Source of the DNA: an uncultured Planctomycetota bacterium
Lineage (GTDB): Bacteria > Planctomycetota > Planctomycetia > Pirellulales > Thermoguttaceae
Direction of reading: 5' to 3'
DNA length: 21,694 nucleotides
Assembly (NCBI GenBank): GCA_902797455.1
Contig: CADBTE010000218.1
Span: 1 to 21,694 of the forward strand
Shown: piece by piece, positions 14,336 through 21,517 of the stretch
Layout: each line of letters opens with the position of its first letter
How positions within the stretch are numbered: position 1 is the first letter of the stretch
Position numbers and translations under genes: made by a program
Notes under the pieces: model-generated
Told to the model about the DNA's origin: nothing
Databases searched by the model: none
Seen by the model: the letters and a program-made list of their open reading frames with translations, nothing else

Positions 14336-15640
14336 CTATGGAATGCCGTCACTGCCGGCGTAAACGCGGGTCAGCCAGATCGCGCCGGTGGCGCCGTGCG
14401 CAACGCAGTCGTCGAAGCCGACGCGCCCTAGGCCCGCCTTCGACTGCATGTTCTCCGAGACCACAACCCATCCCTCGTCGTCACTGACCGCCGTTGTCCC
14501 GAAGTTCCCCAGACTCGCGGCGTGCTCCGGGACGGTGATTCGCTCGGTCTGGCGGCGCAGGGTCATCGTCTCGGGGTCGAATTCGGCGATAAACAGCGGG
14601 GCGCGATTGCGAATGACATGATCGTTGTTCGCTCCCCTGCGGGTATAGACCAAATAAAGCCGATCGCCGACGGCCAGCCAGTGCTGCTGGGTATTGTAGC
14701 TTCCGATCAGATCTCCCGGTTCGGTGCCGTCCTCCCCCTTTTGCCAGCGCCACGGGATCGGGGTATCGAAGTGGAGACCGTCGTCGCTGACGGCGACATA
14801 ACCCATCTGGTCATTGCGCAGGGTCAGGTAGTATTTCCCCTTGAACGCGACGAGGGATGGTTCGCAGAACCCCCGCGGCTGCTCGATCAAAAGGGGATCG
14901 CCCTCCTCGAGGTACCGCAGTTCCTCGCCGTCAAACGAGCAATGCAGCACTACGGTCCGATAACAGCGGGGATTTTCCCTGAAGGGAGCGTAGACCGGCA
15001 GAAGAATCGTCCCGTCCGCCAGATCGACCCGTTCGGTGCAGCCGGCGTGACCTAAAAGCGCTTGGCTGTCGGCGGGGACGGGGAGGTATTTCGGCGGGGA
15101 CCACGTTTTTGTTTCCGTATCGAAGACGGAATACCAGGTGTAGGTCTCGGCCCAGCCGTCGGGAAGGTCTTGGAGAATCGGGAACCGATCCATCGTCACT
15201 ACATTGTTCCGATAGTAGGCCAGGTGCCCGGTCAATAGGAACTTTCCGCTCTTGGCGTGGTATTTTGGCGTTGCGTCACAGCAGACCGCCTCCATCGCCT
15301 GATCGGTTCCCGGTTTGTACTGGATTCGGGCGAAGCCGTCCTGAATGACCAGTTCCGACCAGGTTCTTCCGTTATCGGTACTGTAGGCGGAGTGAATGTC
15401 GTAGTAGAGATCGCTGCCGCTGATCAGGAGCTTCTGCGCGGTGAGGACGCCAAACCCTTCGGGAGAGACCCCGGCTCGGGCCTGCAGCCAGCAGGTTTCC
15501 CCGTCGCTTCCCGACTCGAGGATTTTCCCCTGTTCGATCTTAAGCGTCTCTTCCCCGCGGAGGGAGACGAACATATTGGCCACCGGAAGCGCAGCCGCGA
15601 AGACAAACAGTGTGAACAGACGTCGGCAGTGTCGGGACAT
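14336..15640 (-). CDS. Secreted sialidase-fold (BNR/Asp-box) protein
   Basis: The 434-residue product has an N-terminal signal sequence (hydrophobic about 8-26) and the look of a six-bladed beta-propeller of the sialidase superfamily. A good Asp-box, STDNGRTW, is at 87-94, a weaker one (SDDGLHF) at 285-291, and an EPSLV...YYLTLRND segment at 260-277 resembles the region giving the catalytic glutamate and an arginine in GH33. The classic N-terminal RIP motif is not visible, so true sialidase activity is uncertain; another exo-glycosidase or binding role is possible. The ATG at 15640 has AAGGAA 6 bases upstream. A promoter at 15687-15715 precedes it, and the two GH16 genes follow. Confidence 0.75.
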   Translation of the reverse strand: MSRHCRRLFTLFVFAAALPVANMFVSLRGEETLKIEQGKILESGSDGETCWLQARAGVSPEGFGVLTAQKLLISGSDLYYDIHSAYSTDNGRTWSELVIQDGFARIQYKPGTDQAMEAVCCDATPKYHAKSGKFLLTGHLAYYRNNVVTMDRFPILQDLPDGWAETYTWYSVFDTETKTWSPPKYLPVPADSQALLGHAGCTERVDLADGTILLPVYAPFRENPRCYRTVVLHCSFDGEELRYLEEGDPLLIEQPRGFCEPSLVAFKGKYYLTLRNDQMGYVAVSDDGLHFDTPIPWRWQKGEDGTEPGDLIGSYNTQQHWLAVGDRLYLVYTRRGANNDHVIRNRAPLFIAEFDPETMTLRRQTERITVPEHAASLGNFGTTAVSDDEGWVVVSENMQSKAGLGRVGFDDCVAHGATGAIWLTRVYAGSDGIP

Positions 15641-15686
15641 GTGGCTTCCTTTACGGGTGTCTGGGGTCGTTTTCTCACATTCTCCC

Positions 15687-15715
15687 ATTGTATCAGGGAG
15701 ATGGGTGAAAAACAA
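15687..15715 (-). promoter_or_regulatory. Promoter of the sialidase-GH16-GH16 unit
   Basis: On the minus strand TTGTTT (15710-15715), a 17-base spacer and TACAAT (15687-15692) with an extended TG (TGATACAAT) lie about 47 bases before the start of the sialidase-fold gene. Spacing is ideal and the -10 is strong. Confidence 0.68.
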
Positions 15716-15761
15716 TCATTTCAGACGGTTCTTCAGTGTCCCGGGGGAGGAAGATAATTAT

Positions 15762-15807
15762 CCGAAAAAACCGGATAAATTCGTCCATATTTATCCGGTT
15801 TTTTCGG
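15762..15807. repeat. Perfect 18-bp inverted repeat, bidirectional terminator between divergent promoters
   Basis: The arms at 15762-15779 and 15790-15807 are exact reverse complements with a 10-base loop. The core CCGGATAAA/TTTATCCGG stem is flanked by A6 on one side and T6 on the other, so each strand reads as an intrinsic terminator. TTATCCG also occurs a third time at 15758-15764, giving three copies in about 45 bases. It lies upstream of two genes that run away from it, which is unusual for a terminator. It may insulate the two promoters or be an operator. Confidence 0.8.
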
Positions 15808-15816
15808 GAACAGGCC

Positions 15817-15844
15817 TTGAGGAATGGTTTTCCGGGAGTATAAT
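15817..15844 (+). promoter_or_regulatory. Promoter of the AAA ATPase gene
   Basis: TTGAGG (15817-15822), a 16-base spacer and a perfect TATAAT (15839-15844) lie 60 bases before the start of the plus-strand ATPase. The -35 begins only 9 bases after the inverted repeat. Confidence 0.78.
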
Positions 15845-15880
15845 CGACCGGTAAGGGGATAGCTGCCGTTACGATTTTAA

Positions 15881-15892
15881 CCCCCAAAGGGG
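15881..15892 (+). promoter_or_regulatory. Small hairpin covering the ATPase ribosome binding site
   Basis: CCCC at 15881-15884 can pair with GGGG at 15889-15892 across a 4-base loop. The G run is part of GGGGAG, the ribosome binding site 9 bases before the ATG at 15904. Pairing would partly hide the site; the effect is untested and the stem is short. Confidence 0.3.
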
Positions 15893-15903
15893 AGAAGCGT
15901 CCG

Positions 15904-17208
15904 ATGAAAACGGTTTTAGAGAATCTGATTGATGAGTTTAACGACTTTGAACTCCCGTCTTTGACGCGTCGCGATACCGATTTTCCCATGATTCCGCGCA
16001 AGGCGACGGTGATCATCGGGATGAGACGGACGGGGAAAACTTGGTTTTGTTACCAGAAGATGCAAGATCTAAAGGCCGAGGGTATCGATTCGAGTCGAAT
16101 CCTTTACATAAACTTCGACGACGATCGTCTCTTGGGGTTCTCCGTAGAGGACTTTCAATCGATACTGGATGTCTATTACGCTCGGTTCCCCGAAAATAAG
16201 GAGCGGCTGTGTTTTTTTTTCTTTGATGAAATCCAGGTGATCGACCATTGGGAACAATTTATTCGGCGTCTCATCGACCGGGAAAAAGTTCAGGTGACCT
16301 TAACCGGTTCTTCCTCGAAACTCTTGGGGGTGGAGATCGCCACGTCGCTTCGGGGACGAACCTTTACCAGTGAAATGTTCCCGATGTGTTTTGGCGAGTA
16401 TCTGGCCGCGAGGGGACTGTTCAAAGAGCCCCCTGAACGTTTTCCGCCGGTGACCCAGGCCAAGCTGCGTCACGCGATCGGTGAGTACTTTAAAGCGGGC
16501 GGGTTTCCTGAGACGATTCACCTGGGAACCTTCCAAAGGCAGAGGTTGCTTCAGGACTATGTCGATTCGGTCCTCTTTCGGGATGTTGTGGAACGGCATA
16601 AAATCAAAAACATCGTTGTTCTGCGACGTCTGATAGGGGAGATACTCCGAAGCCCGGGGCAAAAATTCAGCGTGAACAAATTTTATAACACCCTTAACAG
16701 TCAGGGTGTCCAGTGCGATAAAACATCCCTATACGCTTATTTGGATTATTTAATCGACGCGTTTTTGTTTTATCGTGTACCGCTTCATCATAAGTCCGAG
16801 CGTGTGCGCCGTGTCAATCCGCCAAAAATCTACTGTGTCGATCCGGGGATTCTTTACACGGCGATGACTGGCAGTGAGGATAATAATGGGCCGGTCTTTG
16901 AAAATATCATATTCAACGCCCTGCGCCGACGCGCAAAGAGCGTTGAATATGTTCAGACATCGGATGGCCGGGAAGTCGATTTTCTTGTCACGGATTATCA
17001 GAACCGGTCGTGCCTTGTTCAGGCGTCATGGACGTTGGCCGATGAGAAAACCTACCGGCGTGAAATCGATTCCCTCGCAGCTGTCGGTGAACAGATGGGA
17101 ATTCAGGACCGTGTGGCGGTCACTTGGGATGAGGAACGGGAACTGGAAAACGGGATCAGGATTCTTCCGATATGGAAGTTTCTTCTTGGATCGGGACGTC
17201 CCCTCTGA
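15904..17208 (+). CDS. AAA_14/DUF4143-type ATPase, likely horizontally acquired
   Basis: The 434-residue product has a P-loop GMRRTGKT (39-46), Walker B FFFFDEIQ (104-111) and a sensor-like LTGSSSKLL (133-141). A winged-helix-like middle (about 230-300) follows, then a C-terminal DUF4143 region with E333, REVDF (357-360) and QASW (373-376) that resembles a PD-(D/E)XK nuclease fold. This is the architecture of a widespread ATPase family that occurs in many copies in some genomes and whose biological role is unclear. Base composition is visibly more AT-rich than the neighbours, and it is the only complete plus-strand gene here, both consistent with transfer. It has its own promoter and ends 15 bases from the convergent yraN. 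Confidence 0.85.
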   Translation: MKTVLENLIDEFNDFELPSLTRRDTDFPMIPRKATVIIGMRRTGKTWFCYQKMQDLKAEGIDSSRILYINFDDDRLLGFSVEDFQSILDVYYARFPENKERLCFFFFDEIQVIDHWEQFIRRLIDREKVQVTLTGSSSKLLGVEIATSLRGRTFTSEMFPMCFGEYLAARGLFKEPPERFPPVTQAKLRHAIGEYFKAGGFPETIHLGTFQRQRLLQDYVDSVLFRDVVERHKIKNIVVLRRLIGEILRSPGQKFSVNKFYNTLNSQGVQCDKTSLYAYLDYLIDAFLFYRVPLHHKSERVRRVNPPKIYCVDPGILYTAMTGSEDNNGPVFENIIFNALRRRAKSVEYVQTSDGREVDFLVTDYQNRSCLVQASWTLADEKTYRREIDSLAAVGEQMGIQDRVAVTWDEERELENGIRILPIWKFLLGSGRPL

Positions 17209-17223
17209 ACGTGCGTGCAAATA

Positions 17224-17703
17224 CTATTCTTCGCGAAACGCTCCGCACAAGGGGGTTAAAACCGGTTCCTTTCCCTTGGGCCAGTAGATGGCGATGATGT
17301 CGAAGCGTACCGGCGCTGCCTCCAGGCGCTGCCACCGTCGGTAGGCCTTGGCGGCGGCGATCATCCGCGCCCGGCGCTCGGCGTCGACCGCGTCTGCCGG
17401 GTCGGCGTCGAAGTCGCGGCCGCTGCGGGTTTTGACCTCCGAGAAGATCAGTACTCCCTTCTCTTGGGCGATGATGTCGATCTCGACCCCGCCGACGATA
17501 AAGTTTGTCTCCAGAATAGCGGCGCCCCGTTTTTCATAAAACCGGCGCGCCAGCTCCTCTCCCCGGCGGCCGAGAATATGTTTGGCCCGCTTCGAGGTCG
17601 AGGCGCCGGCGCGCCGGACGATCGTATCGGGGGAATAGTCCCTGTGGGTTAATTCGATACGGATGGCTCGGATAAAGTCGAGCAAAAGGTCTTTCAGACG
17701 CAT
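17224..17703 (-). CDS. yraN: YraN/UPF0102 family endonuclease-like protein
   Basis: The 159-residue product carries the UPF0102 signature: GRRGEELARRFYEKRGAAIL, then GGVEIDIIAQEKGVLIFSEVKTRSG. The E-I-D and E-V-K residues form a PD-(D/E)XK active site. The family is thought to act as a DNA nuclease, but its cellular role is not settled. An N-terminal segment of about 40 residues precedes the core, longer than in many members. The ATG at 17703 is the first good start; sequence further upstream belongs to the preceding gene. It lies 44 bases after the M42 peptidase gene and probably shares its transcript. Confidence 0.88.
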   Translation of the reverse strand: MRLKDLLLDFIRAIRIELTHRDYSPDTIVRRAGASTSKRAKHILGRRGEELARRFYEKRGAAILETNFIVGGVEIDIIAQEKGVLIFSEVKTRSGRDFDADPADAVDAERRARMIAAAKAYRRWQRLEAAPVRFDIIAIYWPKGKEPVLTPLCGAFREE

Positions 17704-17747
17704 CTTCTCGATAACCCCAAAATCAAGGGTTTCTTGTCGGGGAAGGA

Positions 17748-18806
17748 TTAAAGGCCCGGAATGTAGCTGCTCTGGGGGGTGACCGACTCGCAGTAGCGGG
17801 CCAGCAGGTCGGCGGCGGCGTTCATGTCGTCCCACGACACGACCTCGACCGGCGTGTGCATATAGCGGTTCGGGATCGAGACCAGCCCGGCGGCAACCCC
17901 CGCGCGGTTGACCTGCAGCATCGCCGCGTCGGTTCCGGTGATTCGTCCCTCCGCCAGAACTTGGGTGGCGATCTGTTCTTTTTGGCCGATGGCCAAAAGC
18001 TCGCAGGAGAGTTTGCGGTTCATATTGGGACCGACCGAAATGACCGCCCCAGCGCCGAGGCGGATCTCGCCGCTGAGCTTCTTGTCAATCGACGGCGAGT
18101 CGGTCGCGTGAGTGACATCGACCGCGATACCGACCGCCGGGTCGATCCCGAAAGCGCTCGTACGCGCGCCGCGCAGACCGACTTCTTCCTGGACCGTCGA
18201 GACGGCGAAGACACCGACCGAAAGCTTCGCCGGGTCGATTCGACGAAGCGCTTCCATAACCACCCAGACACCGGTTTTGTCATCGGTCGCCACCGCCGTA
18301 AAGCGATTGGCGAGCATTTCGCGATAGACCAGATCGACAGTGCAGCAGTCTCCCACTTCGACAACGCTCTGCGCCTCCTCTTTGGAAGCCGCGCCGATAT
18401 CCACCCAAAGGTCTTGGACACGCAGCACCTTTTTGCGCTCGTCCTCGTTGAGAAGGTGGATTGCCTTGCGGCCGATCACCCCCGAGACCGGGCCCTTCTT
18501 TCCCCAGATGGTGACACGCTGGCCGACCAGTGTCTGCGGATCCCAGCCGCCGAGCTGGACGGTCGAAACGAAGCCGTCACCGTCGATGTAGTTGACCAAA
18601 AGACCGATTTGATCGCAGTGCCCCGAGAGCATGACCCGGAAGGGGGAATCGCTGTTGCGCGAGGCGATGACATTGCCGTGGACATCGGTCGTGACCTTGT
18701 CGGCGAAGGGGGAGGCGTATTGGCGGACCACCTCTTGAACCTTCTCTTCATAGCCGGAAGGGGAAGGGGTCTCGACCAGTTGAACGAAAAATTTCTTGGG
18801 ATCCAT
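17748..18806 (-). CDS. M42 family metal-dependent aminopeptidase
   Basis: M42 peptidases are cytosolic, di-metal aminopeptidases that form large tetrahedral (dodecameric) particles; some members were first described as endoglucanases. The 352-residue product has every expected ligand position: H63 and D65 in GHCDQIG, the bridging aspartate of DDKTG (D175 or D176), the catalytic and ligand pair in QEEVG (E207, E208), D230 in AVDVTH, and H317 in YMHTPVE. The ATG at 18806 gives a standard N-terminus (FVQLVETPSPSGYE). It lies 45 bases after ftsH on the same strand. Substrate preference cannot be read from the sequence. Confidence 0.93.
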   Translation of the reverse strand: MDPKKFFVQLVETPSPSGYEEKVQEVVRQYASPFADKVTTDVHGNVIASRNSDSPFRVMLSGHCDQIGLLVNYIDGDGFVSTVQLGGWDPQTLVGQRVTIWGKKGPVSGVIGRKAIHLLNEDERKKVLRVQDLWVDIGAASKEEAQSVVEVGDCCTVDLVYREMLANRFTAVATDDKTGVWVVMEALRRIDPAKLSVGVFAVSTVQEEVGLRGARTSAFGIDPAVGIAVDVTHATDSPSIDKKLSGEIRLGAGAVISVGPNMNRKLSCELLAIGQKEQIATQVLAEGRITGTDAAMLQVNRAGVAAGLVSIPNRYMHTPVEVVSWDDMNAAADLLARYCESVTPQSSYIPGL

Positions 18807-18851
18807 CGTTTTCTTTTCCGTGTAAATGTTCTTGGGAAGCGGTATGCTTTT

Positions 18852-21251
18852 TTACTCTTCTTTCTTGACTGCCGGAGGGCCGAGGATTTCGGTCAGGCGG
18901 TCTTGGTCGAGCTCTTCTTCTTCCACCAGAGCGTCGGTGAGCTTTTCGAGGAGTTCTCGCTTTTCGTCGAGGATTCGATTCGCCTCTCCTTCGGCCTCCC
19001 GCAGGATGCGGGTGACTTCCTCATCGATCAATCGGGCGGTCGCTTCGGAATACTCACGCATCTCGGCGATCTCCCGGCCGAGGAACGGGTTGGTCTCCCC
19101 GGAACGGAACGAGATCGGACCGACCTTCTCGCTCATCCCCCAGTGAACCACCATCCGGCGAGCGAGATTGGTCGCCTCCTTAAGGTCGTTTTCGGCGCCG
19201 GTGGAAGTCTGGTTGTAAATCATCCGCTCGGCGGCGCGGCCGGCGAGGTATTCGGCCAGCTTGGCGCGGATTTCGGCCTCGTTGATGTTCAGCTGGTCCT
19301 CTTCCGGAAGGATATAGGTGGCCCCGAGCGCCCGGCCTCGCGGAATGATAGTGACCTTGTGGACACGGGTGTTCGTCTCGCTGAACCAATCGATCAGTGT
19401 GTGGCCCGCCTCGTGATACGCCGTTTTGCGTTTGTTTGCCGGGGTGATCGTTTCTTCGCGGACCAGACCGAGAATGACCTTCTCGTGGGCGAACTCGAAG
19501 TCGGCGGCATCGACAACCGATTTGTTGTTGCGCGTCGCCCAGAGTGCCGCCTCGTTGACGAGGTTCTCGATATCGGCACCGGTGAACCCGACCGTCTCGC
19601 GGGCAAGTCTGTCGGCGTCGACATTCGCCGCCTTCGGGATTTTTTTGAGGTAGACGTCGAAGATCTCACGGCGTCCCTTGAGCGAGGGACGATCGACGGT
19701 GACATGCCGATCAAACCGGCCCGGGCGCATCAGCGCCGGATCGAGGACGTCGGGGCGGTTTGTCGAGGCCATGACCATGACGGTCTCGGTCGGGACGAAG
19801 CCGTCCATTTCGCTGAGAAGCTGGTTGAGCGTCTGCTCGCGTTCATCGTGTCCCCCCCCCAGGCCGGTACCGCGCTGGCGGCCGACCGCGTCGATCTCGT
19901 CGATGAAGACGACCGAGGGAGCGTTCTCTTTGGCGTCGTTGAACAGTTCACGGACCCGGCTGGCGCCGACCCCGACGAACATCTGCATGAACTCCGAACC
20001 GTTGATCGAGAAGAACGGAACACCGGCTTCCCCCGCCACGGCGCGGGCCAGGAGGGTTTTTCCGGTGCCCGGAGGACCGAACAGCAGGGTTCCCTTAGGG
20101 ACACGGGCTCCCATCCTTTCGTACTTGGCGGGGTTTTTGAGGAAGTCGATGACTTCCTCAAGTTCTTTTTTGACGTTCTCCAGCCCGGCGACATCTTTGA
20201 AGGTGACGACTTTCCCCGTCGGGTCGTAACGGCGCATCGGACTTTTGGTAAATCCGTGAAGGCCGCCTCCCATCATCTGCTCGTTCGTGCGGCGCATCAT
20301 CCTCCAGAAGAAGAAGAGGATGAGGATCGAGACGAAGATGGAGAAAAACATGTAGTAGCCGCTGTTGTCCGGCGGCGTGGTCGAGGTATACGACTCGACC
20401 TTCTCGCGAAGCTGGGCGTCGAGCTGGGGATCGGCAAAGGCGGTGGTAGGGACTTCGCACTCAAACCGGCGATAGATGACCACGCCGGTCTGCTTATCTT
20501 GATCGGCCGCGTCGACCACCATCAAAGCGACCGGTTTTTGATCGACCAAGAATGCCTCGGGGGTCTCTTTTGCCAGAGGGAACTGGCGTACCTCCCAGCG
20601 GCCGAGCGAGCCGCGCGCGTGGAATTCCTCTTGAGGGAGAAGCTCCTCGACCCCGGAGCCGTTGTTCCCACTGAACTTGGGAACACCCCGAAATTGACCG
20701 GAGAGGATATTCCCCCGAAGATTGACCGACTCAATGTTTTCGGCGTCGAGCTGCGCGCGGAAGCCGTTCCAAGTGATTTTGGTGGTCTTCGGCGACAGGC
20801 GCGAGGTGTAAAACAGCCATATCCCCAGCCCAATAAGGAGGATGATGAACAAGGGAGAAAGCGACCCGCGCGCACGGGGAGGCTCTTTAGACGGACGTTT
20901 GGGGAAGGGAGGGGGCCCCGGCCGTGTCTGTTTGGAATGGCCCTTTTTGTAGGAAGAAGACGGATCGCCGATCGGCTTTTTTTTCTTTTGGGGACTGTCA
21001 TTGGAGACAGAATCGCCCCCCTCGCCGGAGGAGGAAGCTGCGCTGTTCGCCTCGCTGTCCGTCGGGGCGGGGCCGGCGCCGGCACTTTTGCCGGTGTCTT
21101 TTTCTGCATCGGTATCTTTATCGGGCGGACTGTCGCCGGTGTAATTCGGATCTTTGAAATGGTCCGGAATACGCTTAAACAGCTCTTCGTTGATGGAGTC
21201 CGGTTCTTTCCCCTGAGAGTTTTCGGGGGTCGGACGATCGTTATCACTCAT
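18852..21251 (-). CDS. ftsH: ATP-dependent zinc metalloprotease FtsH with long N-terminal tail
   Basis: FtsH is a membrane-bound AAA+ protease that degrades misfolded and regulatory proteins. The 799-residue product has membrane spans at about 132-149 and 299-316 around an external domain. The AAA module follows, with GPPGTGKT (392-399), pore motif FVGVG (425-429), Walker B VVFIDEID (447-454) and arginine fingers in RPGRFDR (509-515). The zinc site is HEAGH (613-617) with D689 as third ligand. About 130 residues of acidic, serine- and proline-rich low-complexity sequence precede the first span, where most FtsH proteins have only a few residues. AAGGA lies upstream of the ATG at 21251. It is the first gene of the ftsH-M42-yraN run. 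Confidence 0.98.
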   Translation of the reverse strand: MSDNDRPTPENSQGKEPDSINEELFKRIPDHFKDPNYTGDSPPDKDTDAEKDTGKSAGAGPAPTDSEANSAASSSGEGGDSVSNDSPQKKKKPIGDPSSSYKKGHSKQTRPGPPPFPKRPSKEPPRARGSLSPLFIILLIGLGIWLFYTSRLSPKTTKITWNGFRAQLDAENIESVNLRGNILSGQFRGVPKFSGNNGSGVEELLPQEEFHARGSLGRWEVRQFPLAKETPEAFLVDQKPVALMVVDAADQDKQTGVVIYRRFECEVPTTAFADPQLDAQLREKVESYTSTTPPDNSGYYMFFSIFVSILILFFFWRMMRRTNEQMMGGGLHGFTKSPMRRYDPTGKVVTFKDVAGLENVKKELEEVIDFLKNPAKYERMGARVPKGTLLFGPPGTGKTLLARAVAGEAGVPFFSINGSEFMQMFVGVGASRVRELFNDAKENAPSVVFIDEIDAVGRQRGTGLGGGHDEREQTLNQLLSEMDGFVPTETVMVMASTNRPDVLDPALMRPGRFDRHVTVDRPSLKGRREIFDVYLKKIPKAANVDADRLARETVGFTGADIENLVNEAALWATRNNKSVVDAADFEFAHEKVILGLVREETITPANKRKTAYHEAGHTLIDWFSETNTRVHKVTIIPRGRALGATYILPEEDQLNINEAEIRAKLAEYLAGRAAERMIYNQTSTGAENDLKEATNLARRMVVHWGMSEKVGPISFRSGETNPFLGREIAEMREYSEATARLIDEEVTRILREAEGEANRILDEKRELLEKLTDALVEEEELDQDRLTEILGPPAVKKEE

Positions 21252-21322
21252 CAGCTGACTTGTCCTTATGGGCAGGTGATCAATATGGGTGTTAAAGCAG
21301 CAAAAACGGTCTGCCTTTTACC

Positions 21323-21350
21323 ATTATAGCCGATTTCGCGAATAATTCAC
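21323..21350 (-). promoter_or_regulatory. Promoter of ftsH
   Basis: On the minus strand GTGAAT (21345-21350), a 16-base spacer and a perfect TATAAT (21323-21328) lie 71 bases before the ftsH start. The -10 is consensus; the -35 is half-matched. Confidence 0.66.
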
Positions 21351-21405
21351 CGACCCGCCGGGAATAAATCGGCAAGGGTGCGCAAATTGTTCACGTTCGA
21401 AAGCG

Positions 21406-21434
21406 TTTTCTTTTCGGCTCGTTTCTGTTATCAT
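21406..21434 (+). promoter_or_regulatory. Weak candidate promoter of the right-edge gene
   Basis: TATCAT at 21429-21434 with an extended TG (TGTTATCAT) is preceded, at 17 bases, by the poor -35 TTTTCT. It lies about 85 bases before the plus-strand start at 21518. Support is limited. Confidence 0.35.
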
Positions 21435-21517
21435 TACTTGAAGTGCGGCTGCCGGCGATGACCGCTGCCTGTTTTTTTCCGCCGGCTAACCCCTTGAAGA
21501 GTTGGAGTATCGTCTCT

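Noticed and set aside
17193..17202. Palindrome GGGACGTCCC near the end of the ATPase gene as a terminator.
   Set aside because: It has no loop and no T tract and lies inside the coding sequence; a 10-base palindrome is easily chance.
17856..21329. Open frame of 1157 codons on the plus strand across the M42 and ftsH genes.
   Set aside because: It is antisense to two well-identified genes and their gap, its product is rich in arginine and aspartate with no domain pattern, and long stop-free antisense frames are expected in GC-rich coding DNA.
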